Assembly: GCA_030704615.1 (NCBI GenBank)
Contig: CM060734.1
Coordinates: 7,254,001-7,318,000 of the forward strand
Direction of reading: 5' to 3'
DNA length: 64,000 bases
Source: Takakia lepidozioides
Lineage: Eukaryota > Streptophyta > Takakiopsida > Takakiales > Takakiaceae
Part shown: positions 41,749 through 54,101 of the stretch, piece after piece
How positions within the stretch are numbered: position 1 is the first letter of the stretch
How the letters are laid out: every line of letters starts with the position of its first letter
The notes under the pieces: model-generated
The model's input: the letters and a program-made list of their open reading frames with translations, nothing else
What the model was told of the DNA's origin: nothing
Databases searched by the model: none
Made by a program: the position numbers and the translations under genes

Positions 41749-42840
41749 CTTGAACCTGAGAGGGAGGGAGTGCATGCACCAGAGAAGAGACATCGTCGCA
41801 AGCTCCAAAAATTGTACTTCGGACGGAGGCCAATGCCAAAGGGGAGGAAGCAGATGCGTCTACAGGAGGAGATTGTCATCTTGCAGCATCAGGCCACGCA
41901 GGCAACCCAGCCACCAGTGAGAGCTCCGTGCTATCGGGATTCGCGCAGCTAATCAAGCACCGAAACCCCCCTCATTTTTCTTCTACAATTCTTAGGCTGT
42001 ATGCTAGGAGACTTGAATGCAGAAGATGTTTGCATGCCTAACCGGAAAGGTGGACGTGCTGGAGGGATCGCAGGAATCCGAAGAGCCGCAGGAAGAGTCC
42101 ATGGAGCTAGCTGCAGCACGCACACCCAGCCGATCCACAAGCACGGGTCTTCCTGCCGGGCCTAGCCCTGTGCGTTTCAAGGACGCGGCTTCGAAGGGCA
42201 AGTCTTTGCAGTTCAAAGCCCAAGAGAGCAACTCACGTTCGAAGGTCATGGAGAATCGCCAGCAGGGGTCGAGCCCTTCTCCAGCAAAGACGAAGAAGAA
42301 GCAGCCCGTCCTTCAACTTGTTTCTGAACCGGACCAGGCCGTTTCCCCCCCACCAGGCGAATGAAGCAGATTCAATTGCAGCAGACACCTTCACCTGCAA
42401 GAATGAGGAAGCACAAGGCAATCAGGGGGAGGGCGGAGCAGTCTCCCGTAAAACCGATTCCACGAGCTGAAGCCCAGTTCCTGCTTGATTTCCAGCATGG
42501 TGATGTTGGGGGCGTCTCTGCTGCAGCGAAGGCAATGGGATCGACCGATTTCGTCGATCTGGTACCGGAGGAGGGTGCTGCCGCTCAACGTTCGCAGCAA
42601 GACCTGACCACCGTTGAGGAAGATCTTCAGAATACTGCAGGCCCGGAGGAGGCCTCTGCAATTGCAGAATCGCCCGCAAAGATTCCCCAGAGTGCAGCTC
42701 CAGTTGGGGACGCTCTAGCTGTTCAGCCCCTACCGCCATCTGCAGAAATGTCTCCGGAGGAATTCCAAAGTGCAGCAGATACAATGTTGGAGGAGACACA
42801 CAGTAGCATTGGCAGAGTTCTGAGCAGCAGGGTATTCTAG
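41749..42840 (+). CDS. 5' exons of an unknown spliced gene
   Basis: Proposed exon 41,749-41,916 (MLEPEREGVHAPEKRHRRKL..., donor GTGAGA), a 106-bp intron, then an exon from 42,023 (KMFACLTGKVDVLEGS) in the matching phase. Low-complexity basic/acidic sequence follows (FKDAASKGKSLQFKAQESNS). The frame shifts at a C8 run near 42,348 into MKQIQLQQTPSPARMRKHKA...AEAQFLLDFQHGDVGGVS, ending at 42,840. Likely a disordered N-terminal region preceding the domain at 42,907-43,769. The link between the two halves is not resolved (no phase-compatible splice found). No family recognised for this part. Confidence 0.35.
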
Positions 42841-42906
42841 CGGACTCTTCGAATCCCACTCTGTCGCATGGTCTCCCTTCCCATCGTCAGGCAGGCACTT
42901 CCCTGA

Positions 42907-43769
42907 GATGTGGATAAGCTCAAGTTTGCATTTCGAGAAGGGTACCGTCTAGGTTCGCCAGCCTTCTACGTTTCCATTGAGAATGAGGACGGCGAATCTC
43001 GTGGACCCACTGCGGATGAATTGTCAACATGGGATACCCACTGGCACACTCGCAACGACAAATTCGAGGCAACGCTGAAGGGTGATCCAGACTTCGGCCA
43101 TATGACGGGTAAAATGTTCTTTGTGTGGGACGGGAACCACAGACTTCTTGCCTGGTGGGAGTACATCAAGCAGAACCATGCCAAGCACATTGGCTGGCAT
43201 TACATGGTGGAGTGTGTCATCCTCAAGGTGAAGGCGGCAGACTCCTCCCTACTCAAGAATGCCATGGCCGACCTCAACTCGTAAGATACTCATACCCTCC
43301 CAAGCACATTCGAAATGCGGTGCCGCATTTCGGTTTCCAATCTGTTTTGTTTCCGTGCTTCCGTGGACTGAACTGGAGAGTGTGCCTTGCAGGGTCACTG
43401 AAAATGCGTACGTGCATACCCACATGGCACATATGTTGTACAGGGTGAGGAAAACTGGTCTCACTGATCTGCACATGTTTGCGGAAATGCTGGAGCCCGA
43501 GCTCATTAAGAAAGCCGTGGCAAAAACTGACCGGACATGGTATCGTCTCACTATGGATGGAATGGTGGAGGTGATATACAAAGCAAGTCGTCCTCCCATT
43601 TCCCTCTGCTCATCCTTCCCCAATTTTCAGTAATCTTTCCACATGAATCGAATGTAACGCTTCTGCATGTTTTTGTTGGCAGTCAAACATCAAGCTGGAT
43701 TTGGCCCATGCCAAACGCTTCTTCATGGAAAGTGAGGGGCAGGTCAAAACGTTGCAGTCATTGACTGAG
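42907..43769 (+). pseudogene. unknown gene with ParB-like DGNHR motif, truncated 3'
   Basis: Exon 42,907-43,280 (donor GTAAGA), exon 43,393-43,582, exon 43,683 to about 43,769. Phases agree at both junctions (LNS|VTENAY, EVIYK|SNIKLDL). The second intron starts GC (GCAAGT) and ends AG, a GC-AG intron of 100 bp. The protein has FREGYRLGSPAFYVSIENED and FVWDGNHRLLAWWEYI, resembling the DGxHRxxA signature of ParB/sulfiredoxin-fold domains, then helical sequence (YRVRKTGLTDLHMFAEMLEP). The last exon runs into reverse-oriented gypsy sequence, so the gene is cut. The first intron contains a single satellite-type palindrome at 43,311-43,332. Confidence 0.5.
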
Positions 43770-46745
43770 CACTGCTATCTGCACCTGGTTGTACCCACTA
43801 AACCCGTCCATGAATGAGTACATCTCATGTCCGGCCACTGTGTCCAACACTATTTCGGTGTTCTTGGTTCCTGCGTTTAACTTGCGGTAGTCTACACATA
43901 CTCATAATTTTCCATTTTTCTTGGGTACTATCACAATGGGCGATAACCATTGTGGTGTCTCTACTGGGTACATGAATCCTGCATCCAGTAATTTCTTGAT
44001 TTCTTCCCAAACTTTAGCTGCATAGTTGGGGTTCATTATGTAACGGTTCTGACGAATGGTTTTGTGTCAACTTCCAAATCAATTCGGTGTTGACAGATGT
44101 TGGAAGGTATACCCTTCAAATCTTTGTAGTTCCAGGCAAATACATCCATGTATTCAGTGAATAATGCAGTGGCTTCTTATAGAAATGATTCTTCAAGACC
44201 TGCACTTACTCGTATTATCTGTGGTTCTTCCACTGTTCCCAGATTCACTTGAATTAATTGAGTTTCTTCCGTTACTGTCCATCCTGCAATTTCTTGTCCG
44301 ATGGTTGCAATCGTGGCAGGTATCTCACTGATTATAAGGTCTTCTTCATTTTCTTGATAAAAACGGGCAGGGTGTTAAGGTGTGTCCATAGCTTCTTCCT
44401 CCGGATCTTCCGTTCTTGCAGTATTCGATTCTCCTTGGGGTTTTCACCATGTGACATCCTACTGTTGTGGTATGCTTGACCACTAATTGCCCAATAGGTT
44501 CCAACTGTGGATGTGCTGCATATACTGTGGTTTCTTCTTCATCCGACAGTCCACTGGACCAATCATACTCTTCCACTATGCAAGGTCGTTTCTCTCGTGG
44601 AATGGTACCTCGTTGCTTCGTAGTGCTGGTGACTTGTTCTGATCGCTTTTTGATCGTGAGAGACTGACTTCCCCAATCGTGGTGTGATTGGGCTTGTGTT
44701 AACCATGGTCGGCCAAGTAGTAGCGAATATCCTTCTGCCACATCCTCCATTCTGAGAATGGTTACTGATACTTCGTATACCAGTCCTACTACTTCCATTG
44801 CAAGTCGTCTGATGATACCCAGTGGCTGCACTTTTCATTGATCGGCCATTCGTACCGTGAATGGAGCAGGTTCCATGTGCCCCAACCCTAGTGACTTCTT
44901 CATCTTCTCTGTCATGATATTCACTCCAGATCCTCCATCGATTAGTACATCCGTTACCATCTTCCGTCCAATACGTACTTGATTACGGGTATTGCTTCGT
45001 CGTAGTCTGGAGTTTGTCGTATAGTTGTGGGTTTAATCGTGTAAACCTCTGGTGTTGGTTTTTGTTTTGGTGTGGGGGTCAATGCCTCGATTGCCCGAAA
45101 TAAAGTTTTCTTGTTGTGTGGAGCAATTTTTAATAATTGTCCAATGGTAATTTGGGTCTTGGTCTGGCAGATTACTTCAGCCAATTCTGTTTCCATGGTT
45201 GCATTCGTGGTCTTCATCATTGGTCTGATTTGATTATCTGGAGTTGGCTCTCCAGAAGGTATATGGGTTCCTTCTTGCATTTGGGCTATGGCTTTACTTA
45301 CCTCCCGGTGTAAGCTATTTTCTTCCTGCCATGCTGCACTTTCTGGATATTGTTTCCGTTCTTCTTCAATCTCCTTATCTGGAGGTTTCTGTTTCTTGGC
45401 CTGAGTTCGGGTTAGCGCAAGGGTATCCACTACAGGGGTTACCACACTCACAGCTACACTCGGTCCGGCTTCCATATTTCCCACTTCCACCTCATGCTTG
45501 ATTCGTAACTGGCATTCATGTTTCCAGTGTCCCTCTTTCTTGCAGTAGTGACATCTCATGATTTCTTTGTTTCTGGGTTGATGTTCTCTATCCCGTGGTG
45601 GATAGTCATCTCGTGGCCTCTGATAATGATTACCCATATTGTATCGTCTTGGTCCATCCGATCCTCCCCGTCGGATTTGGACTTGGTGTACCCCTACCTC
45701 TCGTGTGTACCAACTCTTCTTGGCCCGTTGATTGTAAATACAATGGCTGGTATTATGATTGTTCATATGACAAATATCACAGTATTTGTCTTTCATGTGA
45801 CATTCCATTGCCAAGTGTCCTTCAGTCCCGCATTTGTGACACCATGTTGCCTTCCGTGGTCTTTTATCTTTAAAATTCTCGATAGCCTCTACTATCTTCT
45901 GATCCAAAGTGGTTTTGTCAATCACTTCTTTCTTCTTTTGCTTGGGCTTTTCTTCATCATCAGAGTCTTCTTCTTCCAAGGGATCCTTGGAATCTTTACT
46001 TCTGCTCTGATGGAATCCCAATTCCAATTTCTTTGCAGTTCCTACTGCTTCAGCCAAAGTGTTGTTAGGCATGACTATAACCATGGTTACATATTCAGGA
46101 CGAAGTCCGTTGATGAACCATGATTTTTGTAAGTCATCACCTGATGCTTGAGGTAGCTTCCTGACCAGAGTCTTCATTCTCTCCAGGTAGTCGACTACCA
46201 ATTCTTTCTTTTTTCTGTCTCAGGTTCTGTAATCCTGTGAAGATTTTAGACGTGGATTTGTTGGATCTATATCTTTCTTGAAACGCGGCTCTCATATCCG
46301 CCCAATTTGCAAAGTGATTGGCTGGAAAGGTTGCCAACCATTCAATGCCTTTTCAGGCCATTGAACAAGGAAATAATCGGATCTTTTCCTGGTCTGTTGC
46401 TTCATTGTAAATGGTGCACATGTTCTCAAATTGATTAAGATGGATATCCGGATCAGATTTCCCATCATATAAAGGGAACAGCGGTCTGGTTTTGTTTGCT
46501 GCTAAAGCCATTGGTGCTGCTGGTGCAACTGGTTGTCCAAACTGGGATGGTCCCGCTGCTGCTGGCTGTGGTGGTGTTGGGATTGTCAAGGCTAGTGGTG
46601 TTGTTGGTGTTTGTCTTCCAAACAATGATTCAAAGCTAGGAGGTCCTTGTCCCAATGATAGCCGTCTTCCAGCTGCTGTCCCTACTAAGCTTAATGAATC
46701 TTTAAAAGCTTTGAGTGCAGTCCTGGTTTGTCGAGCGGCTTTTAC
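43770..46745 (-). pseudogene. Ty3/gypsy (second family): gag, protease and start of RT
   Basis: Minus strand. Gag start (RLSLGQGPPSFESLFGRQTP), core FPLYDGKSDPDIHLNQF...NHFANWADMRAAFQERY, and 415 open codons (44,954-46,201) with three zinc knuckles CHKCGTEGHLAMEC, CDICHMNNHNTSHC and CHYCKKEGHWKHEC. Protease-like region near 44,930 (IDGGSGVNIMTEKM, with DGG in place of DSG) and GYSLLLGRPWL. Then a reverse transcriptase start VVDYRKLNAG with stops, ending at GFSGYNQVQIA near 43,772. Same family as 268-1,335. No LTR seen at either end. Confidence 0.85.
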
Positions 46746-47429
46746 TCACCCATCCCTTCGCTATCCGAGGTGGAAACTCCAAGATAGAAGAGTTGGATAT
46801 CTCTAAGCAATCAGCCCGCTCAGAACAATCAGTCATGACCTACAGCTAGTGTATCATGGTTGTGCTTCCTATTTGTATTTCTTCTTGCCTTCATGTTAGC
46901 AAATTACCTTACTGTGTATACTGAAGCATCAGATTACTTCAGTAACTACTAGATTCCATTTACTCATCCATTCATTCCACAGCTTCACTCATGTCTCTCT
47001 ACACAATGTGTTTGTATCGAATAAGTATCAGATTAAGATTTATCAGGTATCAGGCCAATGCCATGGTGTCCCTAATCTGCTCTACTGTATGATTCTGCAG
47101 CTTGCATGAATTAAGCATCGACCAAGCCATCTTCCCATCTTCGCTGTTTCCCGCTCTCCGCTTCATCTCCTCCCCCTCTGACCAAGTCGCTCTCCCAAGA
47201 AGTGATCCCCCCTTCGTTGCTGCTCTGCCTCATCTACATGCAAGCTGTTCTAACCACCTAACTAACTAACTGTCACCCCAAGAAGTATCACGTTTCCCCT
47301 GCAGATGTCGTTCCCACACAGTCGTTCCCTGCCAATGATAAACGTTCCCTATGTACGCTGTGACTGGCTGTGCCATCATTTCGAGAGGTTCTCTCGGGCC
47401 CCCTCCTCCCTGTTGATATTTTTTTAACG
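46746..47429. other. no gene recognised
   Basis: AT-rich sequence between the gypsy gag start and the LINE. May contain the 5' LTR of the minus-strand gypsy, but no repeat partner or primer binding site is visible. Confidence 0.35.
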
Positions 47430-50400
47430 TTAGGTCTTGGAACATTCAGGGCATTGGGTCTGATGCTACTGCCCCCAAAAGATCCAAGTTAAAATGTGGG
47501 GCGGCTTCCTTGTTATCGGATAACTCCATTTCTATTCTTGCAGGAGCATAAGTTGAACGACTCCAAGATCGCTTTTCTTGGGCAGATGCTATGGCCTGCT
47601 AATCTGGCTTGGTGGAATAGAACTGTGGCGGACTCGAGAGGGGGTACAACAGTCCTTGTCTCCCCGAACCTGGCAAGCCATATTTTGCAACATTTTGGCA
47701 CTCTGTTGACCAAAGGAAAGCTAAACGCCTGGATGGTTGGTAGGGCGCAATTCGGTCTCCTCTCCATGCCTGGCTCAGGATGCAAAAATGGCTTTATCAA
47801 TATTTATGCTTCGAATTCTATTGTTGAGAGAATCTCTTTTTGGCAGTTTCTGCATTCCAAGATCGTGCAAAGCCCTGAAATTGACCAATGGATTTTGGCC
47901 GGGGACTTCAATATGATAGATAGGCTGCTGATAGATTGGATCCTGGTTCTTCCAGCCTCACCCCGGATGAGCTTAATGCTTGGGAAGCCCTCTGTTTGTC
48001 TGTTGGTTTCATTGAACATCTCCATTCATGACCTGGGTCCAGATCAAAAGGAAGGGGTTACTTTAAACTTAACCCCTTTCTTAAGTCTCAGACTATGGTC
48101 AATATTCTAGCTCAGGTGTGGTCCTCATCTGGTAATAGTTTTGAGTCCCTCACTCTTATATTCCTCACTTAGTTGGAGGCTACATGTATATTAAGGCTCA
48201 GGAGCTGTCTTGGGCCTTCGCGCTTGCTTACTCCTTGGGCCCAACCTAATCCTTTAATAGGCCCTGTGCTTCCTGATTTTGATCATGCTGAGATCAGAAC
48301 CCCAAAAAAAAAGGTCTTTGCTCAAATGCCTCCATCTTTGTCAACAGAGCTTCTGGAAAACAAAGATGAAGGCCTTTGCACTCTGATGAATTATAATACA
48401 GCCAAGTCCAACCTCTGGAATTTTAGGTAGGAAAAAGAAAGCGCCTCAAAGTTGGAGTCAATTGGTCCCTGAAAGGGGAGAAGATGTCCAAATTTTTTTT
48501 TTCGTTCAGGCCAAACAAAAAAAGGATGGCCTCTTCCATTGCCACTCTTAAATTTTCTGATGGGACCTCCTCTTCCTCCCCTAAAGACATGGCTAGCATT
48601 GCTGAGCAACATTTCGCCTCTCTCTTTTCCAAAAGGCCCCACTCAATTGAGGCAGACCAAGCCTCGGAGGCCATTCTTCATCACGTCCCTTCGCTCCTCT
48701 CTGAAAAATATAAGGATGATTTATCTGCTCCGCTCACGGATGATGAGCTTGCTCAGGCCCTGCAGTCTCTCCAGTTAGGTAAGATGCTAGGCCTTGATGG
48801 CATGCCTATTGAGCTTTTCAGAGTCCTCTGGCTAACAATATTTGTTGACGATTTTGTGGCCTTGACTAAGGATATCCTCTTGAAAGGCATTATGCCATCT
48901 CAAATATATGTAGGTCTCATCAGGTTAAGGTGACAGAAGCCTGATATCCAATTATCGCCCTATCACGCTTCTAAACATCACCTACAAAATTATTGCCAAA
49001 GCTTTGGCCATGAGATTGCAGCCTATTCTTTCCCGTGTTATTAGGCCGGAGCAAACAAGATTCCTTAAGGGTAGGATGATTCTAGATAATTTACTCCTAA
49101 TCAACGAGGTTATGCATGAGGCCAAATGCTCAGAGCAGCCCCTGACAATTCTTATGCTAGACTTCAAAAAAGCGTTTGATAATATTGATTGGGTCTTCCT
49201 ACATAAAGTCCTGGTCAAAATGGGTATGCCGGAAACATTCTCTAGATGGGTTCATATGCTTCTCAGTTCCGCGTCTAGCTAAGTGACCGTTAATGGTGCA
49301 ATTTCCAAATCCTTTGCTCTTCACAGGTCTGTAAGGCAAGGATGCCCCTTGGCCCCTTACCTCTTTCTCATAGCAGCTCTCTTGGCCACTACCTTAGCTC
49401 TAGGCATGATATTGTGGGTTTAATCCATGTACGCTGACGATACCACGCTTTTATTGAGCAATGAGGACTCCTTGAACATAACCAGAGCTCGAGAGGCCCT
49501 GCAGCTCTTATGTTCTGCCTCTGGTCTGAAGGTCAATTGGAGCAAATTTGTGGGGCTCCTCACGGAGTTGCCTTCCAACAACCTCTAGGCATCATGGGCC
49601 GCCCTGGGGGCAGGATTTAGGCCTCCGGTGGCTTACGCCAGGTTCGGCGCACACTCTCCTTGGATTCCAAATCGGTATCGGGCTCTCTGACGAGCAAAGA
49701 TTTGAGCCAATTCTTCGGAAACTCCGCAACAAGCTGGCCTTCTGGAGCTCGGCCATGCTGTCCTTAGCAGGTAGAGTGCTGGTTCTCAACCAAGTCTTGC
49801 TTGCTTCGGTTTGGTTTTTGGCATCTGTATGGTCCCTGGGCTCTAAGCTGATCATGGGTAAAATCAAAACCATGATGCGCAATTTTCTGTGGGGTGCTTC
49901 CCCTCAGGCCCTCTCTGAAAGAGCGCTGGTCTCCTGGGCGCAACTCTGTAGGCCCAGAAAAGTGGGTGGTCTTGGCCTTCTTGATCCATCCTTGCAAGTT
50001 ACTGCTCTGCTGACTAAATGGGTTCCTAGGTCTCTTCGTCATGGTAACAGCCCCTGGTGCAGTTTGGTTCGATCGCATTTGGTGAAGTCTGTCCCTCTCA
50101 ACTCTGACTCTTGGGCTCCATCCATGAGGTGGCTGGTCCCATGGCTCTAACAAATCGAAATGCGCCGGTAGTGCCGCATGGAAATCCATCTGGGCGGCTT
50201 GGAGATCTATTAGGCCACACCTGACTCAACGGCGGGCATCGTGCTTCGAGGAGGCTATCTGCTAGCCCCTGTTCAGAAATCTCAATCTGAACTACGCTCC
50301 ATTCGCCACTCTCCACAAAAAGTGGGCTACGCGGGAGTCCAAAGGACTCTCACACATAGCCAACATCTGGGAGAATGGTGAGTTCCTTCACCCCCCTCTC

Positions 50401-51995
50401 CTCTCTCTCGCTCAATTTGGCCTCTTGCATAAGAAATGGATGGGATCATATTAAGCAAGGTGCCTCCTACGTGCCTTTGTTGCTTGGCGGTGGCTGCTCT
50501 CCGGGCAACCTCCCATGCTGGTTTGGCAGCTCTGAAGGAAACAGGCACTTAGCTTTGTTGGCTATTTCATCCTCGGGCTCGCATTGGCAAGGACTGATCT
50601 TTGCAGCAGACTCTGAAGGGCTGCTCTCGCACAATGGGCAAGGGGGGATGCATCATGATGTTGCTTATAGAATTAGAGTCTTTGAAGCTCTCTCTGGTAT
50701 CCCTGACCCCAGGCCTCCTCCCGGAGCTAAGTATTATTGGGCTCAAAGAACCCCCTTGATCTGGTTCTTACGCTTTCCTCTCAGCAGATTACAATTCGAC
50801 CCGGGGGAATGGTCGTGGATGGATGATAAGAAAACCCCCCTTCTTGGTTATACTGTGAAGATGGGTTACAAGCTGCTTCTTGGAAATGCCAACTTCACAG
50901 CCAAATGGAATAGTAAATGGAACGTTGATCTGCAATTCCAAGGCTGGAATGGAGTTTGGAGGGATATTTGGGCCAAGCATCGTTCAGCGAAAATTAGTGC
51001 TTCTCGGGAAGCTGGCCAACCGGATTCTTCCTAGATGGCGGTCACTTTCCCTGACCAGGACCCCTCCTGCATAGTCTGCAATTGCGATATAAGTGAGACC
51101 ATTGAGCATTTTCTGATTGACAGTCATCTCTCCACAAGAGCATGGCATCTTGTGGCAAACTTCTATTATAATTGGAAGTCGCTGCCACCCTTGCTTGTCC
51201 CCTTCTGCTGCTCAATCTGCATAATGGGGTCACTTGAATCAACTGTCTGGTCTGGGCTTGCCTTAGAGCTCACACTCTCTGGTCAATCTGGAAGGCTAGA
51301 TGTAGTTTGATTTTTGAGGGGAAGCGCCCCAGCATCAGATTAATCCTTTACAAATTGTTTTCGGATCTGATGACTGAGGGGCGTAAGGCGTGGGGAGTGT
51401 CTCTGCAAGCAGCTTCCAGCAAGGTGCAGCGAAAGAAGGCGCCAACGGCTTTTCTCGGATTTCGACCTCACCTGGGCTAAGGGCGGCCTCCTCTGCTCCA
51501 GGCTCTCTGACTCTCGAGTCACTTGGAATGACGTCCTCCCCTCGGATTGGCAAGTTGCCAGCTGAGTCCGACGCACCTGACATCAATTGGAAGCACAACA
51601 AGATGCACACATCCAAGTCAAATGTGCAACTTGATTTTGGTCGTTCTAAGTCTGTGTTGCTTAGAGCACCCTTTTTCCTTCTCCTTGCCTCTGTAGCTTG
51701 GCAGCATGTTCTTGCTGTCTCCTGTCCCGGATCTCTCCTTGTTTTTTAGTATTGTTCATCTGTTTCTTATTATCCCCCCTTCCTATTTCTCATTGCCCTC
51801 TACCTTGCCTCTGGTTGGCTCATTCCCGCTTACCCCCCCTTTTTCTCCTGGTGCTGGGTGTTCCCCATGTGTTACGCTTTTACGGCCTTCTCGGAGGTTG
51901 TTTTCTCCTCCCCCTCTGTACTGTTTTGATCTTTTTTTAATAAAATTTTGCAGGGCCGCTGTTCCATGTTCCTTAAAAAAAAACAAAAAAAGTCC
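47430..51995 (+). mobile_element. degenerate plant L1-type LINE
   Basis: Endonuclease start RSWNIQGI at 47,435, LQEHKLNDSK, WILAGDFNMI at ~47,890. Reverse transcriptase: DGMPIELFRVLW, YRPITLLNITYKIIAKALA, LKGRMILDNLLLINEV, LDFKKAFDNIDW, RQGCPLAPYLF, catalytic YADDTTLL near 49,430. C-terminal zf-RVT region with CIVCNCDISETIEHFLIDS at ~51,070. AATAAA near 51,940 and an A-rich tail at 51,976-51,995 mark the 3' end. Many stops and frameshifts. ORF1 (RNA-binding) is not seen, so it is 5'-truncated or too diverged. Confidence 0.9.
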
Positions 51996-52782
51996 ACCAA
52001 AAGAAAATTGCTTGAGGGGAAATGCCCCCGCCCCAGGGCATTCACGGGCGGGAGCCCGAGGGAAGTACCGACTGCCTGTGAATGCCCGTGGGCGGGAGCA
52101 TTCCCCCGACGTGGCGCCCGATTGGTCCACGTGTCGATCAGCCTGCCTTGGCACCGGAAGGTTGTAGCGGAAGGTGATACTGCAAGCGGAAGGTCCCACA
52201 CGTGGCGCTCCCAGGCACTCCCGGAAGGTTTTTAGCGGAAGGGCTGACTGTCATGATGCCCTGATATTCACAGTTTGGAGATGTGGTCGAAATACAAAGA
52301 GCGAAATAGCAAAGAGGGTTACGGTGTATACTAAGAGAGCCATGGTGAGTTTGACCGGAAATTTCACATAATGTCCCCTAGGAGGCCATTATCCGGTTTA
52401 AAGGCCCAGTGACCCACCCACACGTGTTTTATCGCATTTGACGAGGATTAAAGAACAGAACCGTTTGCCCCACTTCCCACTCTTTCTATTGGCTGATGGC
52501 ATAATGGGCGAGCAGACTTTTCGAAAGCCTGTCTAAGTGTACATCCAATAAGAACTCACAAGCGCATTATGTGTAGGGTAAAGGCTCGACACGAGGCCAT
52601 TACGTGGTTCGAGGCCAGGTCGATGGCACAGCCCGAGACCTACGGCCGAGCACCACGTACTGGCCGAGGGGCGAGGCTTTACCCTCCGTAAAGAAGCGAA
52701 TACGTCCTGCGTTGTATCTCACGCAATCTGATTGGCCAGGAATTATCCCATATCGATTGCCCGTATTCAGCACCCTGTATAG

Positions 52783-52790
52783 TATATAAA
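52783..52790 (+). promoter_or_regulatory. TATA-like box
   Basis: TATATAAA in a stretch with nearby CACGTG-type words (52,130-52,210, 52,420). No gene with convincing coding potential follows on the plus strand, so its meaning is open. Confidence 0.3.
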
Positions 52791-52850
52791 CGGGATGAGA
52801 TGTAAGGGAGTGGAGGGTCGGTTTATGGGTGATTATGTTATCCCAATACG

Positions 52851-52920
52851 AAGTACGTTATATTTCGGGGAGTATGTTTTACAAGGTGTATAACGTACTT
52901 CCCGAAATATAAGGTACTTA
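52851..52920. repeat. inverted repeat, potential hairpin
   Basis: TATATTTCGGGGAGTA (52,859-52,874) pairs with TACTTCCCGAAATATA (52,896-52,911) with one G/T-type mismatch over a 21-base loop. An outer AAGTAC/GTACTT pair extends the stem. Confidence 0.6.
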
Positions 52921-54101
52921 CCCTAAAATTTGTCCAAATAAGCGTACTCTAACTACGAAGGAAAAAAGTGACGAGGTTCTTTACGTTCAATTTTGAGCGT
53001 TGCTTTATGGTGGTCCAGGCTCGCCTCTTACGCAAGCTGCTCCAAGCTAAACAGAGCTCGGGGATGTCGAATCTCGACAACAAGGTTGGCGCAATGAACC
53101 CAAGTAGGCACTTGTGAGGCATGCGCCGAGAATGCAGGAAGAGAATCCTGTCAAAGAACAAGGGAACTCATGTATGGGCTGATCAAGACTGGGGAGCATA
53201 ATGAACATAATATGATGGGGAACAGAAAGATTATTTTGCTGAACATAAAAGTCTCACTTCGGCTTTTTGGACCTAGCTGGCCAGAGGGGGCTGAATCATT
53301 AGGAGCACAAAGAGAATGAGCCTTTACTTGTATACAGGTTTGATTTCCTGGTCTGCTTTCCTGGTCCTACTGTTATAATGCACTTCTAGTCATGATAATC
53401 GCTTCACAAACAGAGGAGGCAGGTCGACAGCCTCTGGAGAACTGAAGAGATCCTCGGTCTAATTCCTGTGCGTCACCCTGCCAGTTGGAGAGTCGTGGTT
53501 ACCAATCTTGACAATTGAGGGCTTGGTGGCAGCAGTCTGTTAAATCCGGATTGCTACAGATGATCAACATGTTGAACAAACGCTCCATTTAATGCCAAAT
53601 ACAATTAAAACTGCAAAACCAACCAGCAAGAGTTTTCCATTCGGGCATGGAAATTTCATGATTGATACCAGAGCGAGCATCCAAAGATTGAAGCTGACAT
53701 GATCACAGAGGAATGTAACCCTAAGGTAACCAGCATGATCACAGCACAAAATGCAGTGGCTGAGAGATGCCAGCATCCGGAAGTAGACAATTTCTCCTAC
53801 AAAGCGGAGGTCACCTTTTCTCTGACAACTGACAAGTATTCGTGGGATGACACCTGCTAATATACAGCAACCATCCAACATCCCACCGATTGTCAGGCAG
53901 GATGGGAAATAAGCATTCACCTAAAATGTACAAGACACTTCTTCGGTGGTACTCTAGTGCGAGTTCCCAGCAATCAGTCACTGGAAGATTTGTGACTTGG
54001 GTTCTTCCTCCACAAACTACTCAAAACCTTGAAATTGTACTTCCAAATTTTCATGGAGTATCCAGATGCACAAACTAGCTTGAAACCCTTCATTGGGCTT
54101 G
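52921..54101. other. intergenic / ASF1 3' side
   Basis: No gene supported. Minus-strand frame 53,564-53,920 is hydrophobic with no motif and is probably chance or 3' UTR. Confidence 0.4.

Noticed and set aside
51783-52235. Overlapping frames of 95-153 codons at the LINE 3' end
   Set aside because: They span the A-rich tail and GC-rich flank, with no conserved motif.
53564-53920. 118-codon minus-strand hydrophobic frame near ASF1
   Set aside because: No motif, no splice link to ASF1, and likely chance in 3' flanking DNA.
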